From Bactericera cockerelli (taxonomy: Eukaryota; Arthropoda; Insecta; Hemiptera; Triozidae), in the NCBI GenBank assembly GCA_024516035.1, contig CM044964.1:18605084-18669083 (forward strand): DNA of 64,000 nucleotides. The letters are read 5' to 3'. How positions within the stretch are numbered: the stretch's first letter is position 1; each line of letters begins with the position of its first letter. The position numbers were made by a program, and so were the translations under genes. The notes under the pieces were generated by a model. The model saw only the letters and a program-made list of their open reading frames with translations. It made no database searches and was not told the origin of the DNA. Below, piece by piece: positions 1 to 9,877 of the stretch.

Positions 1-308
1 ATAAAAAAGAATGTACTCAGAAAAAATCTGGTGTAAACATCACACGACTTTCCTTATCTCCCAAAAAGGAGTCGAATTCCGCCACTGGTGACTGAACGGT
101 AACAGATAACTAAAAATCAATGCCAAATTCGTGATCAGCACTTCAAAATCATTTCATTTGATATGTCACAACCCCCATCTAGGATGAATAATAAAAAAGT
201 TAGTCCAATCGAGTCCCCCTACAATACCGGTAAATTGGGGCCGGTTTCCAAAAAGTTAAAGATATCAAAAAAATGATCAGAGTGAACCCCTGTTATTTTT
301 TTAATCTG
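1..308. other. Unassigned AT-rich sequence
   Basis: I see no gene or clear repeat boundary. A short string (GAATTCCGCCACTGGTG) near 74-90 recurs almost exactly near 2524-2539, so part of this stretch may belong to an unrecognised dispersed repeat. Confidence 0.4.
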
Positions 309-690
309 AGAAAATGTTGTTCTCTAACTTTTTTTGTATCTTTAACCTATTCAAAGAAGCGGTGCTTGCGGCCTATATTTGCGGCCCTGCGGCCGCAGAA
401 TGCGGCCGATTTCAACCAAAAGTTTCATGGTTCGTCTGGTGTATAAAATTAATTACCATACCAAATTTCAAGTCTCTAGCTCTTACCGTTCTTGAGATAT
501 CCTGTTCACACACAGACACACAGACACACACACAGACACACACACACACACACAGACAGACGCACGGACCAATGGCTGAAAACCACTTTTTTGGTATCCT
601 GAGGCTATGATTCGTCCAGAAATGTGAAAAGCTGGGTATCAAATTTTCGACGAATACAATACTTTCCTTATTATAGGATAAGGAAAGTAA
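309..690 (+). repeat. Dispersed repeat family R, copy 1
   Basis: This is one of three clear copies (others at 4710-4990 on the minus strand and 5446-5695 on the plus strand). The copies share, in order, an AACTTTTTTTGTAT segment, a GGCCGATTTCAACC block, a CAAATTTCAAGTC block, a (GA)CA-rich microsatellite, GCACGGACCAATGGC, GATTCGTCCAGAAATGTG and a terminal hairpin. The hairpin arms are ACTTTCCTTAT and ATAAGGAAAGT at about 661-690, followed by an A-rich tail. A terminal hairpin plus A-rich end suggests a non-autonomous mobile element. I could not assign a class, and no protein is encoded. Confidence 0.65.
506..562 (+). repeat. CA/CAGACA microsatellite inside repeat R
   Basis: Imperfect CACACA and CAGACA units lie inside the first repeat R copy. 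The same position in the other copies carries only a few CAGACAGA or GTCTGTC units, so the tract has expanded locally. The apparent reading frames across it (Thr/His/Gln runs) are artefacts of the repeat. Confidence 0.8.
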
Positions 691-1123
691 AAAGCGTGCG
701 TGTATCTGTGCAGGATGCGAGAATATGGAAGGGTGGCTGATTTTTGTTTTCGAAAAAAAGGGTGAAATATGAGTATTTTGAATCCTTTGAAGAGCCTAAA
801 GTAATTTTAGGGTCCTTGGAATATCTATCTTCAACATCTGTTTATAAGCTCAAAATGGTGTACAAAAATATCTTAGTATCTATTAAAATAAAATTAAATA
901 TAGGTTTTCTATTTGGGTGCAGAACTCAATTTGGTCCTTGTTTTCATAAGTAGGTAAAGGATTATTTTATTAAACCACCATTTTAGGAGAACCTTTCCAA
1001 TCTACCCATGAAAGGCATTTTCCTCTATTTGGCAACTGGCAGCTGGTTCTACCTTTATAGGTACATTCAATTTTTGATTATTTATTATAGCTATAGTTAC
1101 AGATATACATATTGATATCATCA
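691..1123. other. Unassigned sequence
   Basis: AT-rich with no recognisable gene, RNA or repeat copy. Short open frames here show no known protein motif. Confidence 0.4.
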
Positions 1124-1285
1124 TTATCATAGGGTGGCGTCATCGTGAACGATGGTAGCCAGACAGTGGAGGAATGACTCTGCAGTTCTACCACAGTCTT
1201 TACAAGGAGGCTAATAAATGACAAGGGCCCCCAGAACCAAGCTAATGCTGGTCAACTCCCTGTTATAGTCCCCCAGCCAGACTTA
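1124..1285 (+). repeat. Dispersed repeat family U, copy 1
   Basis: The sequence starting ATCATAGGGTGGCGTCATCG and ending near CCCCCAGCCAGACTT is repeated in reverse orientation at 42510-42700. The shared blocks include GTGAACGATGGTAGCCAGAC, TTTACAAGGAGGCTAATAA, GGGCCCCCAGAACCAAGC and the CAGCCAGACTT end. It has no TIR or tRNA head that I can see, so its class is unknown; a fragment of a larger element is likely. Confidence 0.6.
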
Positions 1286-1690
1286 TATATCAGGTGATGG
1301 AACTTTATAAAGTGCAGGTGAGTACAAGTTTAGTACACAGAAGCCAGCAGAAATAAAAAGGACTAATTCCCCAGGGAACACAAATATTAAGCAACGTCCA
1401 GCTTGGATAGTACATAGATTGCTGACTTTGGTTACGCATCCATCCGTTGTAACCATGCAATCGTAATCAATAATACATTAATGTGTATTGACCAAAATGA
1501 CCATGCATAGGTAGATAGGTATAGTTTGAAAAAAAGAAAGATGACTGTATGGAGGTTTGACCAGGGGATTGAGGCTAATGCTAGCAGGTGCCCCCTTTCA
1601 ATCGCCCAACAGGGGTGGATGGAGGGATCTTACAACAACAACAAAAAACGTAAAGCCGAAATAACGAATTGAAAATCACGAAAGTAGGTA
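1286..1690. other. Unassigned sequence
   Basis: I see no gene. The text TTAAGCAACGTCCAGCTTGG at 1388-1407 resembles the 5S-SINE head (AAGCAACGTCCAGC) and may be a small SINE scrap. Confidence 0.35.
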
Positions 1691-2106
1691 CCCAGCGCAA
1701 CGTCCGTCAATGGCATGTTGAATAATTAATATACCTACACCAGTTTTAGTTCTGTCACTGAAGTTAAGCAACGTCCAGTGAGGTTAAAGATCAAAATATA
1801 AAACAGGATTAGATTTAATCTAAGTGGACACTATCCCTTAAACAGCGCTATAGTGCGCTATGATTGGTTCAAAACTCCGACCTGAGATGGTGTCTGGCTT
1901 ACCTGAACTTTAATCCTATTTCATAATTTAGCCCTAGGACTGGGATGAGTGACCATTTAAATTCATACTCTCGTGAAGCTGGCTATTAGCGGCTTCACTC
2001 AGGCTAGGTGAGGTTTGAGTAGGTGCTTTGTAATTTAAGAATTGAGTGTAAAACCCCCGTCGTGATATGACCATGCAGTTTAAAGCGACGATAAACCCGA
2101 AATAAA
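1691..2106 (+). mobile_element. 5S-rRNA-derived SINE, copy S1 (interrupted)
   Basis: The head reads CCAGCG, GTCAATGGCATGTTGAATA, ACACCAG, CACTGAAGTTAAGCAACGTC and CCAGTGAGGTTA. In order and spacing this follows an insect 5S rRNA (GAATACATCGGTTCTC, CACCGAAATTAAGCAGCGTC, GCGGTTA). After an inserted TIR element (about 1787-1934) the head resumes as GACTGGGATGAGTGACC, like the 5S box C (ACTTAGATGGGGGACC). The body then reads AGGCTAGGTGAGG, GTAAAACCCCCGTCGTGATA, TGACCATGCAGTT and AAGCGACGATAAACCCGAA. It belongs to the box-C-retaining subfamily with 37060-37335 and 39253-39472. Element identity is inferred from the sequence pattern. Confidence 0.8.
1787..1934. mobile_element. Short TIR element (MITE, family M) nested in the 5S SINE
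   Basis: The left end (AAAATATAAAACAGGATT) and right end (AATCCTATTTCATAATTT, then AGCCC) are inverted repeats of each other. The insertion splits the 5S SINE head between GGTTA and GGACTGGGATG, and TA lies at both junctions (1785-1786 and 1935-1936), which suggests a TA target. Related elements or ends are at 15186-15435, 33034-33142, 52380-52450 and 62436-62500; the family end is close to GGGCCAAATTATGAAACAGG. There is no coding capacity, so it would depend on a transposase from elsewhere. A TA target suggests Tc1/mariner-like mobilisation, but TAA/TTA (Harbinger-type) is not excluded. Confidence 0.65.
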
Positions 2107-2180
2107 TGTGTTTCTTTGTTTTATTATATCACAATTTTTAGTGGGTAGCGCAGAATTATATTATTATTATTATTATTAAA
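2107..2180 (-). mobile_element. SINE 3' body fragment (reverse orientation)
   Basis: TTTCTTTG, TATATCACAATTTTTAGTGG and GTAGCGCAGAAT are the reverse complement of the 3' part of the tRNA-headed SINE at 61845-62130, which ends CTGCGCTACCCACTAAATTG. An ATT microsatellite follows at 2160-2176. Only the 3' body is present here and no Pol III head is visible. Confidence 0.55.
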
Positions 2181-2184
2181 CAGA

Positions 2185-2325
2185 TTTAATCAAGTTTTAT
2201 TTACAAAATATAATATATACAATTTACAAGAAATAAAGTTGAAATAATTAAGCAAAACTTGATCAAGGGCGGTGTTAATGCCTACGGCATTCTCTTCCAC
2301 ACCACCCTTGATAAAAAAAAAATGA
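2185..2325 (-). mobile_element. LINE-type 3' tail fragment, copy 1
   Basis: The end of this segment forms a strong hairpin. ATCAAGGGCGGTGT pairs with ACACCACCCTTGAT around an inner GCCTACGGC stem (about 2263-2317), with TCTTCCAC in the loop. The same module (GGCGGGGTTATTGCCTATG, then TCTCTTCCACCCAACCCTT) occurs at 23655-23830, 23945-24130 and 49230-49417, each with an ATT-rich or TTTATTA side. Read on the minus strand it is a hairpin followed by AATAAA and (TAA)n, like the 3' UTR end of a non-LTR retrotransposon. The parent element is not in this window. Confidence 0.55.
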
Positions 2326-2465
2326 AAATAAAATATAAGGGCAACACAAAAAAAAGAATAAGAAAATTAAAAGGAACAATAAACAATTAAAAGTATGTAC
2401 AATAAAAAAAAGGATTGGAGGAGGTAATAGAAACAGAAAAAACAAAATTAAGAGGGGGAGGGGGG

Positions 2466-2498
2466 ATTAAAAGATAGGACTTGTCCATATCTTTTAAT
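2466..2498. other. Near-perfect small palindrome
   Basis: ATTAAAAGATA and TATCTTTTAAT are inverted 11-bp arms around a core (GGACTTGTCC) that is itself partly self-complementary. A hairpin of about 33 nt would form. It is not shared with any other repeat I noticed here, and its function is unknown. Confidence 0.5.
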
Positions 2499-2499
2499 A

Positions 2500-3190
2500 T
2501 CCTAATATCTTATTACTGCCTATAATTCCGCCACTGGTGGCTGCTCACATTAAAGCAGCTACTCATTTTTCCTCACGAGGTATGAATGGACCCCGAAATG
2601 AAATTCGCCGAAGTGCTTTGACCTCTAAATCTCAGCGCAGACATGGTGGAACACTTGCTCGGGGGTAACCCAGAAAACTATCCTGACCCCTCAAAGGTCA
2701 AATGATAGCGGTTTGTATCGAGGTGACCGACCTTTGCGGGCACATGATGAACCCTGGGGTGTTACATCATTTCAGTCCCTTATCACAAAGAGGATATCTC
2801 CTGGGGATTTCTGGGGACCAAGGAACTTGACGAGTATATTTGGCACACCACTAATGCACTATATCCGGAAATTAAAAGGACAGGTCGTCGGCAGTTTACT
2901 GCGCCAAGTTTATGTGGTTTTGTGGAAAGTAATTTTTCAATCGAGAAATCACTGTGAAGAAATTTCTTAAAAAATATCTGATTGAAGAAAGAATTTTGTT
3001 ATTAAATTTGGTAATGTGGAAAAGAGAAAATGGTTGGTGGAAGTGCTCCAAATTTGAGAATCCTGCCATTTAACCTAAATAAAAATCACGGGATCACCAT
3101 ATCATGATAATGCTCCATGTATAATATGCAGATACCATAATCAATACAAATCATGACTCAGTGACTCACACCCCTCATGAAAGTTTTTAC
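2500..3190. other. Unassigned, locally less AT-rich sequence
   Basis: GC content rises at 2520-2900 compared with its surroundings. An open frame at 2713-2970 has no family motif that I recognise and no coding-like neighbours. It could be a fragment of a repeat whose other copies lie outside the window. Confidence 0.35.
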
Positions 3191-3194
3191 TAAA

Positions 3195-3270
3195 ATCCAA
3201 TGAATTTAAAACTAATTTAGGCTTGAGACTCGAACTAGGCACCTCCACTTCCAGATTACGAGTCCCCAGC
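3195..3270 (-). mobile_element. tRNA-headed SINE fragment
   Basis: On the minus strand the sequence reads GACTCGTAATCTGGAAG, then GGTGCCTAGTTCGAGTC. This matches the anticodon and B-box part (GGTTCGANTCC-like) of the tRNA-headed SINEs in the window. No intact A box is visible. Confidence 0.4.
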
Positions 3271-3419
3271 TTAATCCCAGCAAATTCTAAGCACTTAATA
3301 TGGAAATGGAAATACCTGAAAATTTCAGCTCGACTCCCCAGCGTAGATATAAATTTCTGAAGGAGGTGGAAGGAGACCCCCGTTGCCTACGACGTCGTCA
3401 ATGCTTTCCTAGAAAAAAA

Positions 3420-3535
3420 AATCCGAGTAATTGAACTCAGGCAGTCATGCACGCCAGGGGAGCGTATCACTTGGGACTCAAACCACTGACCTTTTAGTTA
3501 CGAGTCCGCCGCCTATCTATCGAAATAGCTAGTGA
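3420..3535 (-). mobile_element. tRNA-headed SINE, family A, diverged copy
   Basis: On the minus strand this reads TAGCTATTTCGATAGATAGG, CGGCGGACTCGTAAC, AAAAGGTCAGTGGTTTGAGT, CCC. It corresponds to the family A head TAGCTTGATCGATAAGG, CGGCGGACTTGTAACC, GGTCGGTGGTTCAAGTCCC. Both Pol III boxes are recognisable but mutated, so this is an old copy. Confidence 0.5.
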
Positions 3536-3650
3536 ATTCATGTAGTAACCGGGGCTTTAAAGCCGAAAGACCCAAGTTTCCCAGTTACTGGGGTTTTTAA
3601 GAAAAAGGGTCACTGATTCAATAGCGCTACTACGTTCATTATTCTGTTCT

Positions 3651-3873
3651 GAGCCAGCAATGCACCGGTTCACGTAGAATTACCGAAGTTAAGTGACGAC
3701 CAGTGAGGTGAAAAACTTCGTGATCTGACATTCCTACCCAACCCGGCTGGCTTAATGTGGTTAGTCGGTTTGTGAGTTTCCTGCGAATGGAATGTAACAC
3801 CCCTGTCGTGATGAGACCATGCAGTTGAAAGAACATGCAGTCACGTTAAACCCAAATTAAAAATAAATAAATC
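3651..3873 (+). mobile_element. 5S-rRNA-derived SINE, copy S2
   Basis: The head reads GAGCCAGCAATGCACCGG, TTACCGAAGTTAAGTGACGA and CCAGTGAGGTGAA. The body reads AACTTCGTGAT, GGTTTGTGAGTTTCCTGCGA, ATGGAATGTAACACCCCTGT, CGTGATGAGACCATGCAGTT and CGTTAAACCCAAATT, followed by an A/T-rich tail (AAAAATAAATAAATC). It belongs to the subfamily in which the 5S box C is replaced by ACTTCGTGAT. It is slightly rearranged near the 3' end, where AACATGCAGTC is duplicated. Confidence 0.8.
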
Positions 3874-3874
3874 A

Positions 3875-4700
3875 TTTTTCTGTTCTGATTTAGGTTTTGA
3901 AGTTAATTTGAGTTTGGCATGTCCACCTACACCAAAACATGTTTTTTTTTTTAATGAATATGTTAATTTGAGCACACTCTCATTATGTAGATAATATAGG
4001 TACCTACTACTGTTATGGTTAGGGTCTTGAACCGATTGAACTATAAGCTATATACTCGTACGTGACAGCAACCTCTGATTTGTGGCTTCATTATAGACTT
4101 TACAGCTATAAATACTATCACAATATTTATATTTATCCACGCTTATATCATTGAGGATATGGATAGCTTCAGGATATATTTGGTGTAAGTATTTTGGGTT
4201 TTTCAAACCTGTGAATGACCTGACAGAAAAAGTTCACCTTATTTATATTTTGATGTGAAAAGATATTAAAATTGGATGTTGATTTTTAAGGAAATGAATG
4301 CAATTATTTCTACTTTATCTTTAGAAAGAACGGAAATACATATCTATAAGTATGTAAATGTTCAGCAGGTATGAGGTATAATTATGTAATCTATTTTAGC
4401 TATTTACAAGAATCGAAGAAACTGTAGTTATGACAACTTGGTCAGGGAAGAATTGAGGAGAAATGCTAGAAATAAATAGGTAGGTAAGTACACTTGAAAA
4501 AAAAACAGGTATAACTTGGATAAATGTTTACTTTCGACAACATCCTTTCTACTGCAATTTTTTTCCCCCCGTAAAGCACTTTCACAACGGTATTACACCT
4601 GTCGTTCGTGCTGTCTACTGCAATTGTTTTCGCCTAAGGTGAGGTATTTCTCACTATCTAATAATGAATTGAGACTGATTCTTTGATTGAACTTGACCTA
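3875..4700. other. Unassigned AT-rich sequence
   Basis: I see no gene, RNA or repeat copy. The sequence is AT-rich with scattered TAGGTA strings, which are common throughout this genome. Confidence 0.4.
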
Positions 4701-4709
4701 CCTAGTTTA

Positions 4710-4990
4710 TCGCATTTCTGGACGAATCATAATCATAGTCTCAGGATACCAAAAAAGATACTTTCGGCCAATGGCCCGTGCGTCCGTCTGTCTGTCCGTC
4801 CGGCTGTGAAAAAAATACCTCGAGAATGGTAAGACCTAGAGACTTGAAATTTGGTATGAAACTACAGGTATATCTTATATGCCACACGAACCACGAAACT
4901 TTTGGTTGAAATCGGCCGCAGGGCCGTAAAATGTGGCTCTGGATTGGTTAAATATACAAAAAAGTTAGAAAACAACATTTTGTCGGCAAA
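4710..4990 (-). repeat. Dispersed repeat family R, copy 2
   Basis: This is the reverse-orientation counterpart of 309-690. It carries GGACGAATCATAATCATAGT, AGGATACCAAAAAAG, GGCCAATGGCCCGTGCGTCC, a GTCTGTCTGTCC tract, GACTTGAAATTTGG, ACTTTTGGTTGAAATCGGCC and AAAAAAGTTAGAAAACAAC. The terminal hairpin is not preserved at its 3' end. Confidence 0.65.
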
Positions 4991-5034
4991 CAACAAAAAG
5001 AAAAGAATCGGCAACGTCATTAGTAAAGCTTTGT

Positions 5035-5280
5035 GCCAGCGTCTATGGGGCCGTGGGACGTTGAATGCAGCGGTTCTCGTAGGATCACCGAAGTTAAGCA
5101 ACGTCCAGCGAGGTGAAGATTTTGTGATGTGATGCTTTTATTCCGGCCCAGGCTGAGAGAGGTTATGGGGGTAGCAGGTTTGTGAGTTTCCTGCTAACGG
5201 AGAGTAACACCTCCGTTGTGATATGAACATGTAGTTGAAAGCTATGTATAAATTCAACAACCTAGCATCAAACCCATATA
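5035..5280 (+). mobile_element. 5S-rRNA-derived SINE, copy S3
   Basis: This is one of the clearest 5S heads: GCCAGCGTCTATGG, CGTTGAATGCAGCGGTTCTC, GTAGGATCACCGAAGTTAAG, CAACGTCCAGCGAGGTGAAG. An insect 5S rRNA has GAATACATCGGTTCTCGTCC, GATCACCGAAATTAAGCAGC at the matching places. The body follows with CCGGCCCAGGCTGAG, GTAGCAGGTTTGTGAGTTTC, AGTAACACCTCCGTTGTGAT, ATGAACATGTAGTTGAAAGC, then a diverged tail and CATCAAACCC. It lies between two copies of repeat R. Confidence 0.85.
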
Positions 5281-5445
5281 CATTGTTCATACTATTTAGA
5301 TAGAGTGGGATCGAAAATAGTTAATAGTAGACAAACCAAACATCTCGTGTTGCTCCTCGCGTGGTGAAAACCATGTTGGGAGTGTTGATACTGTTGATGT
5401 TATATCTAAAAAAAATAAAAAAAAAGGCGGCTTTCAGAAGAAGAT

Positions 5446-5695
5446 GTCAACCAAAAGTTTCGTTGTTTGTGGTATCAAACCAAAATTTCAAGTCCCCTAT
5501 TTTACGGTTCCTCGAGATATCTTGATCAACACAATACAGACAGACAGAACCCGACGGACGCACGGACCAATGGCCGAAAGCAATTTTTTTTGGTATCCGG
5601 AGCTATGATTCGTCCAGAAATGTGAAAATACTGGGTAGGTCAAATTTTCGACGAATACAAGACTTTCCTTATTATACGATAAGGAAAATAAAAAT
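5446..5695 (+). repeat. Dispersed repeat family R, copy 3
   Basis: The sequence reads TCAACCAAAAGTTTCGTTGT, AAATTTCAAGTCCCC, a CAGACAGACAGA tract, GCACGGACCAATGGCCGAAA, GATTCGTCCAGAAATGTGAA and the terminal hairpin ACTTTCCTTATTATACGATA, AGGAAAAT. The 3' two thirds match copy 1. The 5' part, including the AACTTTTTTTGTAT block, is missing. Confidence 0.65.
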
Positions 5696-5699
5696 TGTC

Positions 5700-6750
5700 A
5701 ATAATTTTTTATTTATCGTACGGCTTTATTACACATCTAAAAGTGAGTAATAAACTTGATCAGGAAAGCTGATGGCAGTGATGGTCTGATCGCCAAAATC
5801 GTCAGTACTTTAGCCGCATGTCAATGCGTTGCCCAGGGTGAACCACGAGGAGGTGTACTAACATTTCACCCCATTGTCAATAAATGAATTGCCAACTGTA
5901 GGTACATACCACCCAGTAGTTCACATTTCTCCTACAAAAATTTATATGTACAATATTCTTTCCCCTACTTTCATTCCAAAGGAGATTTTCAAAAAAAGAA
6001 CAACAATTTGGAATAGCGTATTTCTCCTAGGATATCCTTCCGTGTGTACTTCTGTCTCTCTTCAATCCAGGAGCCTTTGAATATCCTTTTGGGTACAAAT
6101 CTATTTTTGAGTCCTTTTTTAGAAGGTCCTCTTTTTCAAATTTTATTTTCAGTTCCTCAGTTATCTGGTTGATTTCCTTCAAGAAACGTTCAGTAATATT
6201 TCAAATTACTTTAAAAAATATTTTCGTTAATTTAATGAATTTTAAACTTTTTTTACATCGTAAAAGTGTTGTGATTTTTTTTCTTCTCTAAATTAATTTA
6301 TTTTATCTGAATATATTCTCAAGAAGTTTACCAGTGACTTGATCCAAATAGATATACTTTTTAGACTTTTCCTTTAAATTTTCAGTGAAAGAAAAGTAAA
6401 ACTTTTTTGCTCGTACTTATCAACAATTTCATTTTTATCTAGTTAGTTCACTGTGAAGTTAGAATTTTAATTAATTAAATTTTAATAAACGGAGTTACCT
6501 ATCCTATTTGTTATTAGTGCTAGCTAAGATGTCCTTTGTTCGATTATGAATTGGACACTTTACTGTCAGTGAAAACTTTAAGCGATGATCTTTGGAGCCA
6601 GAATTTGAAAGCTGTCAAGTTTTGAGATGCCATTGGACCATTGACAAGAGATAGACTTTCTATCGCCCTGAATCAAAGAACCGGACTCCACTCATACACC
6701 TAATAAAGGTAAGTGCTCAAAATCTGTTATACCTACTTACATTATCATTT
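5700..6750. other. Unassigned AT-rich sequence
   Basis: I see no gene or repeat copy. A short open frame at 5874-6080 has no recognisable motif. Confidence 0.4.
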
Positions 6751-6753
6751 CAC

Positions 6754-6905
6754 TGATCTAAGTAGATCGATCATGCGGCGGACTCGTAACCTGGAGGTCT
6801 TTGGTTCGGGTCCCAGAGGTGTGGCAATAATTTAGTGTAGTGAGTTTGAGTAATTTTGACATCATTCTCGAATTGTGTGTTATTAACACAATAATATAAT
6901 AATTT
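6754..6905 (+). mobile_element. tRNA-headed SINE, family A
   Basis: The head reads AGTAGATCGATCATGCGGCG, GACTCGTAACCTGGAGGTC, then a B box GGTTCGGGTCCC. The body reads TTTAGTGTAGTGAGTTTGAG, TAATTTTGACATCATTC, TTATTAACACAATAATATAA. It matches the family A body (GAGTTTGAGTAGTTGTGATA, TCACGAAAGTGATTAACACA, AATATGATAA). Confidence 0.6.
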
Positions 6906-6934
6906 GAGGGGAATAAAAACGCTTTGTATGCTTT

Positions 6935-7085
6935 GTAGGTGAAGTGGTCTGAGCCACATTCTGTTAATCAAGTAGTCCGGGGATCGATCCCAACCAATGT
7001 ATGCATTTATCCCCCTTAACTGGGTTAGAACTGATATTCTATCATAGTTCAAATTATAATCACATCACATTCCATGTTAAATTCA
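6935..7085 (+). mobile_element. tRNA-headed SINE, other subfamily
   Basis: The tRNA-like head reads GAAGTGGTCTGAGCC, CTGTTAATCAAGTAG, then a B box GGGATCGATCCC. It is followed by AACCAATGTATGCATTTATC, which resembles the start of the bodies at 8821 and 54293 (TGTATTAATTTTTTACTC and TGTATGAATTTTTCCTC). Boundaries are approximate. Confidence 0.45.
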
Positions 7086-7089
7086 CTAA

Positions 7090-8740
7090 CAACTTAGGTT
7101 TAGCTAATAATCTCATAATACTCATTAACCGTTGGTTGACAACCACTGAAAAAAAAGTTTTCCTGGTAGAATCAAAAAATAGTCGAGTGTCCCCAAGACC
7201 CATCTTTTGGACACCGCTGAATAACACCATCCGTATTTCCTAGGTCCCAGGACTTGCAGAAACTTGATCACCTAATTCCCAGACCCGGCTTCGAATACCA
7301 AAACTTTGAAAACTTGTAGGCACCCTTTGAATTCCTGTTTTACCTTGCACTTTTTTACACACACATATTGTGGGGGTTTTATTTTTAACTCATCATATTT
7401 TATTCATTGTTTTCAATTTCATTTCATAATTAATTTGAGTGGTGAGGTAGCAGCTAGTCAGTGCTAGTAGAATTGATAATTATTATTACTCTCTATTATT
7501 TTTTAAAAGTTTAGTGTTTGGTTTTGATACTTTTTTAAGGTTTAATACAGAATTAAGGACTTTTCACATGCTTGTGGATTTCCAATTATAGTTGCCTTTC
7601 AAAGGATATAAATAATTATATTATTAATTTCTTTCTTGAAACTCTTTAAGTCTTTCTTAGAATTTCATGATTTTCATAACTATTTCTTATAGATACCTAC
7701 ATAACTTATTTAGTTAATGCTAAAGAAAATCCTGATTTACCCTTCCCTGCTTTATTTTGTATTTTACCGGCTTATCTGAACTGCCGTATTTATTTTAAAA
7801 TGACATTTAAAATAAATAAATAATAATAAGAAACAATTTAAATAACAAATTATTTAACTTAAAAGAATAGCATTGCAATGTATAATTCCACAGTAAACAC
7901 TTGATTGGAGCTTGTAATAGACTAACTTCTTTTAAAATTTCCGTCGTTTCATTGTACCTTGATATAACTAAGACATTTTTTTTCGTTAATTTAGGTAATT
8001 AAATGAAACTAATAATTAAATAATATTAGTTAAGTATTAGTACCTTTTAAAATGACTCATCAACAGATTCGAAGAAAAACCTTTCAAATTCCGACTGTTC
8101 GATTTTCCAAAACAGCCACGTAACAACGTTCGAGCAAAAATATCCGCTATTCAGGCCAGTAACTTTTTTCGACATTTTTTAAAATCTTCCTGTGAAGTTT
8201 TTTCTCTTAAAATTCTCCGTCTCAGTTATTTTTCTAACATAGATAAATTTTTCAGTTTGTGGTTTATATGAAGTTTTGCTAGATTGTGTTCAATTTGTAT
8301 GTAGGAATTACGATCTAAAAGCTGTAAATAAAAGTTGTGATTTTTTACTCCTACAGTTAGACCAGTGCCGGTTTCTAATCAGTGGTGTGTGTGTTTTTCA
8401 TCAACTCTGGTGATTTTTCATCAACTCGTGGTTGATTTTTCGGTTCTGCAAGCTGTATCGTCCGTATTGCTTCCAGGATGTTCAGCAATAAACGTATGTA
8501 TAAACTGTTGATGTGGTTTGTCCACTGGTCCCTCTTAAAACAACTTTTCTGTTATGGTAGGTTGAGTATACGTACGTTAATTTGATTAAAAAAAAATATT
8601 TCCTCAAAGGAGTGTGGGTATGACCAAGTCTATAGGATAAAGAAACATTGAAAAAATGCTATACCTACCTCTATAAATATGTAGATTTTGTAGGTAATTA
8701 CCCAGTAACCTACCCATTCATAAAAAAAAAAATTGAATTT
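7090..8740. other. Unassigned AT-rich sequence
   Basis: I see no gene and no repeat copy with a partner in this window. Short open frames lack family motifs. Confidence 0.4.
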
Positions 8741-8744
8741 AAAA

Positions 8745-8965
8745 ATCATCGCTCTAACTGGGTTAAGGCATCAGTCTGGTTATCACGGAATATCGGGATC
8801 TGATGGTTCGAATCCCGAACAATGTATTAATTTTTTACTCATTTATCTGTTATTTAACATAGTATGCACCACACCTACTGTTGGCATCCTGGACTAAGTC
8901 TAAGTTGGCAGTCAGTGCTTTTAAATAAAGTGTGAATTATTATTCGAATAAAAAATCGATTCCCG
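8745..8965 (+). mobile_element. tRNA-headed SINE, subfamily C
   Basis: The head reads TCGCTCTAACTGGGTTAAGG, CATCAGTCTGGTTATC, then GATGGTTCGAATCCCG, a near-consensus B box. The body reads AACAATGTATTAATTTTTTA, CTCATTTATCTG and runs to TTTTAAATAAAGTGTGAATT, ATTATTCG. The AATAAA-like 3' end suggests a complete 3' part. Confidence 0.55.
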
Positions 8966-9877
8966 GTTGACCTTATTTATGTCAGGTTATTTTAGGACCA
9001 GCATGTTAACTAGCATTGACATTTCATACGAAATGATGGAAATTTATTAAGAATACGGCAATTGTTGGACTTTTGTTCCAACCCTTTATGGCCAGGTATT
9101 GCATCAACAAAAGTGAGGTCACAATTTCTTTTTGGTTTAATAGGTCGTGTTCCTTCATCAGGGAAGCCTTGTTTACTTTTCTTTAAAAATATTGGATGTG
9201 GCCTTTACTATCGCTCCTTTCTCTGTTTTTTTTTTTTTTTTTTTCAATCCTGGACAAAAGAGTAACAATGGATTGACAGCTCCAAGGACCTATTTCAACC
9301 CTTTGAATTTTTGCATACACTTTTCGGTTTCACCAAATCCACCCTTTTCTTTTGACCATTCAGTGTCACCCTTCCCCTAGCTCATTAATCATTTTCTCTT
9401 TTTAACACTCAAAATGCCCCCAAAATCCGGTTTTCATCATGGGAATCTTTTATGTTGAACAAAATGAGGCATTGAGGCTGAAAAGAATAACTTTTTTATG
9501 AATAGACCAATAGAGGTGCCTAGTTTATGATTTCTAGAATTCGGACCGTTCCATCGCTATTCTATTCAAAATTTGTCTTTGTTAATTTGTTATAGTTTCA
9601 TGAGACTATTTTAATTACTAGGTACCTACTATTTCTCATTAGCTCCAATTATGCTTTATTTAAGAGTTGAAATAATCTACTAGGGGTTTTCTTGAAGAAG
9701 AGTTAAATTTTTTTTGACCAGTTGAATGAGAATAGACGGGTTTGGTTATGCCTTTATTTTAGAAAATAAGTTGAAGTTGGGTTTTTGGGGACCTTGCTTG
9801 AGTTTAGTACTTGTAGATAAAAAATTTTACAAATAAAATATATCTAGATACCAAATGAAAAATAAAAAGAGTATAAG
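8966..9877. other. Unassigned sequence with poly-T run
   Basis: I see no gene. A T-run at about 9227-9245 could be the reverse complement of a poly(A) tail, but I recognise no element next to it. Open frames crossing this run are not credible genes. Confidence 0.4.

Noticed and set aside
314..642. Open frames with Thr/His/Gln and Val/Cys runs
   Set aside because: They translate the CA microsatellite inside repeat R.
5035..5110. A 5S rRNA gene
   Set aside because: Only parts of 5S are kept, the 3' half is replaced by the SINE body and the same unit is dispersed in many places.
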